Of a stretch of DNA of 64,000 nucleotides, positions 56,473 to 64,000 are shown in pieces. Each line of letters starts with the position of its first letter. Positions within the stretch are counted from its first letter, which is position 1. The notes below the pieces were generated by a model. That model made no database searches, was not told the origin of the DNA, and saw only the letters and a list, made by a program, of their open reading frames with translations. The stretch lies in NCBI GenBank assembly GCA_946811185.2, contig OX328099.1, positions 15,341,859 to 15,405,858 of the forward strand, written 5' to 3'. The position numbers and the translations under genes are program-made. The DNA comes from Hippopus hippopus. Taxonomy: Eukaryota; Mollusca; Bivalvia; Cardiida; Cardiidae.

Positions 56473-56845
56473 AAAGGCCCAACAGCTGCCAAATAACCAA
56501 TGCATGTGTTAAAATGCATTTTAATCTAAATCATACTATTTAAAAGTATGGAAAATATTGTGAAGATGACAATCTGTTACTGTGTGGTCAGTCCAAGTGT
56601 TAGTCGCTGGCAGAAAAATGAACTTCAAAATCAGGCAAACAGTAAACAAAAGATATGGTGACCTGGCAGGTTTTAACCTAGTATTGAAATTAATCTCTCT
56701 GCCAGCGACTAACACTTGGACCGACCTTAAAATAAAAGATTGTCATCTTCACAATTATTTCCATACTTTTGAATGGTATTATTTAAATTTAAAAGCATTT
56801 TAACACTCGCTTCTTTCACCGTTGGCAGCTTTTGTTACTTTAAAA
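56473..56845. mobile_element. MITE family G, complete
   Basis: Left GGCCCAACAGCTGCCAAATA; right CCGTTGGCAGCTTTTGTTAC. The TCAGTCCAAGTGTTAGTCGC arms are nearly perfect. Confidence 0.85.
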
Positions 56846-57085
56846 TTAGTACCCTTAACTCGCGAAAATGCGTCAGAGGAAACGGTAATGAAATTTGTTC
56901 ATCCAAATAAGACCCCACATTTACAGTGTATTTCATATGTCTCATGCTAATGCTTTCGACCACAGAAAAAATGTCGTTTGATAAAAAAGCAACATCAATT
57001 TAGATCAAAATATAAATGCAGAGTTTTCCATACATTTTTACCGTCTGCGTGTTCCCCATTTTCCCCCAAGTACTAACAGAATATT

Positions 57086-57359
57086 TGAGCCGTGCACTGT
57101 GAAAAGGGGGTTTAATGCATCTGCAAAATATATCGACTAAGTTCAAAATATATCGACTAAGTTCAATCAACGCAGTCCCTGCAGGCTGACTTAGGTCAAA
57201 ATTTTTCCTATCGCTCAAATTCATGCATAAAAAGGACCGGTTTACCTCTTAATATACATTTGGTTGATTGTTAGACAACATGGATATTGTAGATCTATAA
57301 TGATGCGTACAAGGCATCACTGGGATGCATTGAACCCACTTTCGCCAGAGTAAGACTCA
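57086..57359 (-). mobile_element. MITE family A, with a 20-bp internal repeat
   Basis: The segment CAAAATATATCGACTAAGTT occurs twice in tandem on the left arm, lengthening the copy. Confidence 0.75.
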
Positions 57360-57513
57360 TTTGTTTAAAAAATATCTGTTGAAGAGCAATAACCTGCAAC
57401 ACTTCCGATCCCACCCCCTGCTGAAGTCACAGCAATAGTTTTGACGATAACACACTAACTGAGCTAACAACAGCGTCAGTGAAAAGACAATAAATAATTA
57501 CGAGTATGAATCA

Positions 57514-57707
57514 ACTCTTAACCACCTAGACTGCTAAGTGCGACTCACTGACCTTTTGCGGACAGTGTAGATCAAGATCAGACTGCACATGTCGTGCAGT
57601 CTGATCTTGGATCTACAATGTTCGAGAGCGAGATATTTTTTTCTCCAAAAAATAAGTTACTATCGGCTTGAAAGTTTCATTTAACTTATAAAGCAGGATA
57701 AGAGTTA
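57514..57707 (-). mobile_element. MITE family B, complete
   Basis: Reverse copy from CTTAACCACCTAGACTGCTA to AGCAGGATAAGAGTTAA. Confidence 0.8.
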
Positions 57708-57796
57708 AAGCGCAGAACAAACCCATCGAGACATTTTGCAGTCTAGATGAAGACCTAGACAATTGAGATTTCATGGTTGATTTTGTCTATACTGTC

Positions 57797-57874
57797 TCAG
57801 CAAAGCGGACTGTGTAGATCAAAGATCAGACTGCACGTTTTGTGCAGTCTGATCTTGATCTACACTGTCCGCAG
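57797..57874. repeat. Family B-type hairpin, variant flank
   Basis: AGCAAAGCGGACTGTGTAGA then a near-perfect hairpin ending TACACTGTCCGC. Confidence 0.7.
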
Positions 57875-57889
57875 AGGCAGCCATACTTA

Positions 57890-58843
57890 TCAAAAGCACT
57901 TTAAGGGTAAACAATGAAATGGAATAAAAAAAAAACACATGTTTGTCGCGTATTTGGCATTTTAAGCAATCCCATGGCACTAACTACACTATGTATACAC
58001 GTTTAAAAACACCCTGATAAAAGGAGACGTTGTTCGTATAGGAAGCAATTTATCCTTTTGTTGTAAGATTTTTACATCTTCGACTATTCGCTTGTACTTG
58101 TAAGCAAGGGACATAGTGGACCCGGCTTCTCTTGTTTGCGAAAATGCGTCTTTGAAGCGGAAAAGGATTGGATAATTATCCGATTAATCCATTTGTTTCA
58201 TTTAAAGACAAGGTCAAGGATTATGGAAGATTTAAATCTTACAATACCCCTAGATCTCTGTTGAATAAAACATGTTATGTTATGTCTTTGACAGTCTGCA
58301 AGATCATGATGCTAGGTTTACTATGAATCTTTTCTTCAAGAGCCAAGAGTACCAAATTTACTATTTTCCTTTTCGTCGCAAGCCTATGGTTCTAAGTTTA
58401 CATTATTCCATTTCTCCGCCGGCATTAAAACAAATCTCATTTTCGTTACATGTCTATGGTCCTAAGTCTATCATGTCCCTACCCGTGCATTACTTGTTGC
58501 CACTAGTTTTGTAACAAAATGAAGAATTATTAGGAATTGATTTCCATAAATTCTTCAGCATCTGTTGCACTGACTATAACAGCGTTCACTATTCTACACA
58601 CGCTAGGTGTAAGGGTGTTGCCCCAGATTTTGTAGGTTTGCCGAAATTGGAGATCTCAGAAATTGGCGCAATTAAAGCCCGTTTCCATGACAATAAAACT
58701 GTCATATTGTAAACCACGAGTTTGTCTCCTCCAATATGAGATTACTTTATGACATTGTTCTATGGCTTCGCCACGCCGACTCTGTTACATGATATAGGCC
58801 ACATGAGTCGCCAAAATCAGTGTAGAATAAAGTTCCGTCTCTA
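57890..58843. other. Intronic stretch, nothing recognised
   Basis: An 80-codon plus frame (58272-58514) is open but has no similarity that I can name. ATGGTTCTAAGTTTACATTA and ATGGTCCTAAGTCTATCATG form a weak direct repeat. Confidence 0.45.
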
Positions 58844-59053
58844 AAACTCGTATCCTGCTAAATAACTAAAATGAAATTTTCAATTCGATCATTAAAACCC
58901 AAATATTGTTATTTCAAAGGTATGTTTCGGGGAATAATATCTCCTTATCGGACAGTGTAGATCCAAGATCAGACTGCACGTTCTGTGCAGTCTGATCTTG
59001 TTCTACGCTGTCCGCAAAAGGTCAGTGAGTCTCGCTTAGCAGCCTATGGGTTA
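58844..59053 (+). mobile_element. MITE family B, complete
   Basis: Ends AAACTCGTATCCTGCT and AGCAGCCTATGGGTTAA. Nearly the same sequence as the copy at 52831-53040. Confidence 0.84.
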
Positions 59054-59134
59054 ATCTTTATTGCAAAAAAAATTCGTTCGTTTTTTAAACCATAGAAGCA
59101 ACTGACACTGTCGTTGCATTGGCTGCCGGTGTTG

Positions 59135-59205
59135 CTCGAGATCAGACTGCACAAAACGTGCAGTCTGAACTTTGATCCACACTGTCCGCTTTGCTAGGAT
59201 ATTCT
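59135..59205. repeat. Family B-type hairpin, variant flank
   Basis: GAGATCAGACTGCACAAAAC and GTGCAGTCTGAACTTTGATC, then GTCCGCTTTGCTAGGATATT. Confidence 0.65.
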
Positions 59206-59237
59206 GGACGAAAGCATAACTGCTATTGAATTTAATA

Positions 59238-59427
59238 TGAGCCATGCTCTGGCAAAAGGGTGCTTAACGCATCTCTGTGATGTATAATACCAAGCAAGTA
59301 ATTAAATAATTATGAATCCATGAAATCCACTTTGTTTAAAAGTCGACTGGATCTTGAGGTAGAATGCTCCTTTGACATGCAGAAAAATAACAAGTGGCAA
59401 AAGGTTTCGACCCTTGTCAGCCTACCC
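59238..59427 (+). mobile_element. MITE family A, right end lost
   Basis: Intact from TGAGCCATGCTCTGG to the first palindrome arm (TTGTCAGCCTACCC), where it ends. Confidence 0.75.
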
Positions 59428-59908
59428 ATTCTAATTTGAACGATGTCTACTGTCATAGACTGAACAAGATGTCATCGATATGGTACAGGATGTTTGCTTA
59501 TAAGTAAATTAAAGCGGTGATCTATGTAAATCAGACCCATCTTTACTCATCCCAACGCAACCTTTTTCATCCTCGTGTTTTTCGCGGATTTTGTAGGTTT
59601 CGTCTAGCTATGAGTTCGAATAACAGATTAGAAAGTGAAAAAGCACGGAAAGTTCATTTAGAAGGTATTCAAATGACCACTGATCAAAACGATATGTTCT
59701 GTGTTTGCCTTTTTCGGTTAAAGATCAACAGACCAATCTTTTCATTGTATTTCCTACTGTGACAAGTAAATGGCTATGAGCGGTCGGTAAAGTCGTCTTT
59801 ACTGGGCCTAACCGGATCGGAATCAATAACCTGATTGGACAGGATCAGATTTAACGACCAGATTGGGCCAATTTTCTTCAATCTTATATGGACCATCCAA
59901 GTCTTAAC

Positions 59909-60330
59909 TTTTCAAAGGCAGCTTATTTCACATTCGCCAGTTTGTTAGTACTGTCACTATTTTGGTTATTACAGCTCTAAATTGAAAGCATTCACAAAGG
60001 ATAAATCAAATATTATTCAATAGATAGAATTTTTCTTTACAATGGGTAGGAAACATTGTGCGAAAAGGAGAAAATGCTGGTTACCAGCATTTCCTCCATA
60101 CCAGCATGCTTATCTTTTCCAAGCCAGGTTATTACACGTTCACCAGTCTGTCAGTACTTTCACTACTTTGATTATGACAGCTCTAAATTGAAAGCATTCA
60201 AAAAGGATAAATCAAATATTATTTAAAAGATAGCATTTTTTCTTTACAAAGGGTAGGAAACATTTTGGGAAAAGGAGAAAATGCTGGTTACCAGCATTTT
60301 CTCCTTTTCCCAAAATGTTTTCAAAAGCTG
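59909..60330. repeat. Tandem duplication of about 205 bp
   Basis: CATTCGCCAGTTTGTTAGTA with TACAGCTCTAAATTGAAAGC, and CGTTCACCAGTCTGTCAGTA with GACAGCTCTAAATTGAAAGC. Each unit holds a family C hairpin. Confidence 0.8.
59985..60320 (+). mobile_element. MITE family C, two tandem copies
   Basis: AAATTGAAAGCATTCACAAA at 59990 and AAATTGAAAGCATTCAAAAA at 60185 each lead to a hairpin. The first hairpin is broken (TTTCCTCCATACCAGC), the second is perfect. Confidence 0.78.
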
Positions 60331-60513
60331 CCCTTTGCAACAACAAAAACAACATCAACAACAACAGACACCGCGTGTGTCAACAACAACGTTTCATATA
60401 AAGTAATGAATACAAAAATGGAAGTATTTTCTTCCAATAATAAACACAAATAGCCCCCGCCATGCTTTATGGTATTAATTCAAATCACAAACATATTTCA
60501 TAAGAGAACTTAC

Positions 60514-60595
60514 GTCAAAAAACTCTGTATAACCAGGTAAAGGGAGGCAACCGTTGGTCCTCAGTTGATTGATATAGGTCTGAGTTATAGGCACT
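60514..60595 (-). CDS. NOL4: NOL4 exon b
   Basis: It follows a clear pyrimidine-rich acceptor (TTTTGTTTCCTACAG). The first base completes the Arg codon of exon a. It then reads VPITQTYINQLRTNGCLPLP and GYTEFFD before the donor GTAAGT. The start matches the vertebrate segment NMPITMAYMKHMKLQLL in position and in the PIT-x-x-Y pattern. The length is 82 nt, ending in phase 0. The acidic Ser-rich stretch that follows this point in vertebrates (DESSIESDEFD) is not in this exon, and no exon for it was found in the next 20 kb. Confidence 0.82.
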
Positions 60596-60650
60596 CTGTA
60601 GGAAACAAAAGAAAATAGGCTTCAATAATCTCCATAGAACATTACATAAT

Positions 60651-60915
60651 TGAGCCATGCTCTGTGAAAAGGAGGCTTTTAATGCATCTGCGTAAAGTAT
60701 CGACCCAGGTCAGCCTGAGCAGTCTGCGCAGGCTGACCTGGGCCGAAACTTTTCGCTATTGGTTATTTTTCTGTATGTTCAAGGCCAAGTCTACCTCATG
60801 ATTAAGTCAGTTGTTAAAAAAAGTGGCTATTATGGATCAATAAGTATGTGATGTCTTGCTTGGTATCATGAATCACGGAGATCGATTAAGCCCCCTTTTG
60901 CCGGAGTTCGGCTCA
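60651..60915 (-). mobile_element. MITE family A, complete
   Basis: It lies about 55 bases upstream of the acceptor of NOL4 exon b in transcript direction. Palindrome arms nearly perfect. Confidence 0.83.
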
Positions 60916-61545
60916 TATATTAACCCGTTGCTGCTTTAGCTCTGTGACTACTTTTTATGGCCATTCTGTTGGCTGCTTTTGGGAAAAAAATCGTGAGAAA
61001 AGTACCAGTTGCTTATCACAAAAAATTTCCTCATTTTCGCAACGATGTTTCTCGTATCAGTCAATAAATGACCTTTTTTTGATCCCTCTTCAAACGTTTC
61101 ACCTTTCAAAAAATACGAGTATGTAAGGATTGTGCTTGGCTTTATAGTTAAGGTGGTGAACTGGTGATTAAGAGGTCCTGATTTCGCCCTCACCTGCCCA
61201 ACTTGGTGTTTCGTTGGTGTGTCCTATGGTAAGGTACTTCAAATCCCCAACCAAAAACTGAGCAAAGCCGAAATCACGCGAATAAGTAAGCTGGCAACGT
61301 AATATAGCAAAATTAATATTGAAAGAAGTGTAAAATAGAATTTTATCAATCAAAAGTTACTGTCAGTACAGTGGATTCCCTGTTTTTCGAACATGTGATT
61401 ATTCAAATAAACTGCTAGTTCAAAGCATACTTGACTGCCAAGAACAACACCTCAAAAAGTAGGGTTCCAGTATTTTTGATTGCTATAAAATCGAAATACA
61501 ATGGCGAGAACTGCTGATGCACAACTTTTCAAGACTAAAATAAAT
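60916..61545. other. Intronic stretch, weak SINE remnant
   Basis: TGTTGGCTGCTTTTGGGAAA near 60965 and TCTGTGACTACTTTTTATGG hint at an old SINE body; otherwise unique. Confidence 0.45.
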
Positions 61546-61806
61546 TGAGCCATGCTCTGGCAAAAGGGTGCTTGATGCATCTCTGTGCTGCATAATACCA
61601 TGCAAGACATCACATAATTGTGGAACTATAAAATTCATTATATCTAACAACTGGCTGTATCATAAGTTGGAGTGGTCCTTTGACATACAGAAAATTGACC
61701 ACTAGCGAAAGGTTTCGGCCGAGGTCAGCCTGCGCAGTCTGCGCAGGCTGACCTGGTCGATACTTTTCACAGATGCATTAAGCCCCTTTTTCATAGAGCA
61801 TGGCTC
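61546..61806 (+). mobile_element. MITE family A, complete
   Basis: Ends TTGAGCCATGCTCTGG and AGAGCATGGCTCAA. Palindrome arms GAGGTCAGCCTGCGCAG and CTGCGCAGGCTGACCTGG. Confidence 0.85.
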
Positions 61807-62424
61807 AATTTTATTATCTGTGTGAAGACAAATGATGTAAGATGTAAAATATCCTGTGCATTAAATGTATCATTTTCAACCCATATCCGGATAATCACCG
61901 CCGCTGCGAGTCGTCTGCTATGCTATAGGTGCATATTAAGATCAGCTTGCATGCCCTTTGCAAACAGCGTAAACCAAGATCAGACTGCACCGGAAAGGAC
62001 GAAAATCGCCATAATATGCCAAAAAGACTTCCTTTCAATATTTCTTATTATTATCATTATCATTTTATTTTAGTAATGAATGCACATAATATGGTCTTTA
62101 AAAAGCACACAACATATTCAAATAAAAAAATTAAAAAAGATAGATATGCATTTAACCACATCAGGCACATCAGCACCAAGGATATCACAAAAAAGTGAAA
62201 GAATCCCTTATTTTCGTTGTGGTCCTTAAGTGTTGACGGTCCGACACGGAGAAAAATGAGAATGAAATATTTCATAAGACCTTCATTTGATCTATACCAA
62301 ACGCTTTTAAAAGTAAATCACCGAAAGGCTGAATACTTAGGAAATTGATAAACCACGGAGATGTTTGAACATATCATAGTTAAGAATTGGGTATCACATT
62401 AGAACTTAATAACCACAAATTATT

Positions 62425-62683
62425 TAAGCCATTCTCTGTGAAAAGGCGTCTAATGCATCTGCAAGAAGTATCGACCCAGGTCAGCCTGCGCACTCCGCGC
62501 AGGCTGACCTGTGCCGAAACTTTTCGCTATTGGTTAATTTTCTGTATGTCAAACGACCATTCTATCTTACGATACAGTCGGTTGTTGGACATAGTGAATT
62601 TTATGGATCTCTAAGTACGTGTTTTGCTTGGTAAAATACACCAGCGAGATGCATTAAGCCCCCTTTTGCCAGAGCATGGCTCA
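62425..62683 (-). mobile_element. MITE family A, complete
   Basis: Left end decayed (TTAAGCCATTCTCTGTG), right end perfect. Confidence 0.8.
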
Positions 62684-62689
62684 TTTATG

Positions 62690-63395
62690 TTTGAAATAAA
62701 GCAGACAATAAAGATTCAAAAACAGGCTTCACATACTGTGCACACTGACCTTGAGCCTCACCGTCTGACATGATATCAACATTTACTACGACAAAAAGTG
62801 TTCTTTCACTGCTCCTTTGAATGCATAAAGAATGCGATGGTCGTATGGAAGTACAAATCTTACAAAATATCTTCATCCTGACTCTTTTCTCGTTTCTTAC
62901 ACAATCAAGAGAGAAGTTATAACCAAATATGATAATGGATCAATTTTGTTATCGTCTTAATGCCTCCAAAGTAATCTTTTTTTTTTTTAAAGTTTTGAAA
63001 ATATTGTGGCAAAAGTTGCTCTCAATACGAAAGGTCTTCTTTTACCTCAATGCTTTCACCTGTAATCTTGTATTAAAGTTCGATTCATATTCATAAATTC
63101 AATCTTTAAATAGTATAGTTTCAACGGTTTTGAGTGCAAGTTTGTGCAATTGGTTAATGCAAAAAAGAAATCTAAGCTGAATGGACAAGGTTCATTTTCA
63201 GTTTACTTCAGTCAAAACTTAAACAACAGCTCCATTTTGACAATTAGTTCCAAACATGTCTATTGCAGCTGGATAAAAAGTGCCATTTGTATAGTAATTG
63301 GTTAAACAACTGGAGTTATGTTGATACGGCATCATGATTTAAACAAATGAAAGAGAAAATATTTTTACAGTGCAAGGGAGACAACTCAATACTAA
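62690..63395. other. Intronic stretch next to NOL4 exon a
   Basis: A fragment of a B-type hairpin (CACACTGACCTTGAGCCTCA) near 62740 and a weak family C remnant near 62990-63060 (TTGAAAATATTGTGGCAAAA). No other feature. Confidence 0.5.
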
Positions 63396-63401
63396 CTGTA
63401 C

Positions 63402-63601
63402 CTGAAATCTACGATATGTGGATGGCTACCGGATATCCCATTCATTAATTTAGGAACCAGTTCCTCGTCGTTGTTATTGTCAACTGCTGTGCTCTTATTC
63501 TGGTTCTCCGCGCTGATATGCATACGTTTTTGACAATCTGTACACGCCATTAGAAAACGGGTAACAGCTTCTCGAGGCAAGAAAGAGTAGGTCTCGGCAA
63601 T
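63402..63601 (-). CDS. NOL4: NOL4 exon a (most 5' exon in window)
   Basis: It opens after the acceptor CGTTATTACAG and reads IAETYSFLPREAVTRFLMAC followed by TDCQKRMHIS. This is nearly the same as the vertebrate NOL4 block ISESYAFLPREAVTRFLMSC with SECQKRMHL, so the identity is secure. The Cys pair spaced by two residues (CTDC) is kept. An Asn-rich, low-complexity stretch (STAVDNNNDEELVPKLMNG) follows, then SGSHPHIVDF. The exon is 66 codons plus the two bases AG before the donor GTACAG, so its last codon is completed as AGA (Arg) by the next exon. The start is in phase 0. The preceding exons are outside the window. Confidence 0.9.
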
Positions 63602-63794
63602 CTGTAATAACGAAATGCAGTCAAGTTACTTTCTGTGCAGTCCGACCTTATCTGCTTTCTGCGTTGTATACACAGGCATCTGAATAGTCCTTGGTAGGTT
63701 TTATAAAGTGATTGGTGCTTTGTTGTTTTAACTCATTACAAAAAATTCCTGTGTAAAATGACCTTTTTGATATCATGACAACGTAAGAGACGTC

Positions 63795-63865
63795 TGAGAA
63801 GGGTGTAGACTAAGATCAAAAAGCACAGAACGTGCAGTCTGACCTTAGATAAACAACGTAAGCTT
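63795..63865. repeat. Family B-type hairpin, degraded
   Basis: GGGTGTAGACTAAGATCAAA and AACGTGCAGTCTGACCTTAG. Confidence 0.5.
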
Positions 63866-63950
63866 CCTTGTACCAAATTATGACCAAAATATTCTTAAAT
63901 GGCAGTCATATTTGTTTAGTTGGCAGTCAAAGCGTCAAATCACTCTGTGT

Positions 63951-64000
63951 TTAACCCCTAGGTTGCTAAGCGCGATCCAAAGACCTTCTGCGAACTGTAG
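63951..64000 (-). mobile_element. MITE family B, cut by window end
   Basis: TTAACCCCTAGGTTGCTAAG then ACCTTCTGCGAACTGTAG, the right end of a reverse copy. Confidence 0.7.

Overview
This is a eukaryotic, animal-type window. One gene on the minus strand is spread over almost 60 kb, with introns up to about 20 kb that are packed with short inverted-repeat transposons (MITEs), tRNA-derived SINEs and microsatellites. The gene is read with good confidence as the last ten coding exons of NOL4 (nucleolar protein 4 / NOL4-like). The repeat mix and gene divergence suggest a mollusc, probably a heterodont bivalve such as a dreissenid or venerid. That taxonomic guess rests on impression only.

Gene layout, read right to left. 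The exons are 63402-63601, 60514-60595, 40288-40356, 22580-22673, 13378-13568, 10818-10955, 9741-9941, 7475-7591, 5721-6102 and 3665-3825 (with the stop codon). Every junction has AG/GT splice sites. The phases agree from exon to exon, and the sum is 1635 nt, or 544 residues plus a stop. The 5' exons lie beyond position 64000. The diagnostic blocks are [56 protein letters not shown] and [20 protein letters not shown], in the same order as in vertebrate NOL4. Just upstream of the 40.3 kb exon is a MITE-free island that could be a promoter for a shorter isoform.

Repeats fill most of the rest. Family A (about 265 bp, ends TGAGCCATGCTCTG) has about 35 full or partial copies in both orientations. 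Family B (about 210 bp) carries a long hairpin with arms ending in GATCAGACTGCAC. Family C (about 220 bp) carries a near-perfect hairpin built on GGAGAAAATGCTGGT. Family D (about 260 bp) has two internal palindromes and appears to make 4-bp A/T target duplications. Family E (hairpin ending in GGACGGCATAGATC), family F, family G (long terminal inverted repeats, about 360 bp) and family H (about 80-bp palindrome) are rarer. There are three SINE families, one decayed mariner element with recognisable transposase pieces, several minisatellites, and microsatellites that appear to have grown inside MITE copies.

No other gene can be supported. Nearly all other open frames lie inside these repeats or are antisense shadows. 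The most noteworthy features are the modular hairpin cores shared by otherwise different MITE families, the nested and tandem arrangements, and the possible internal NOL4 promoter.
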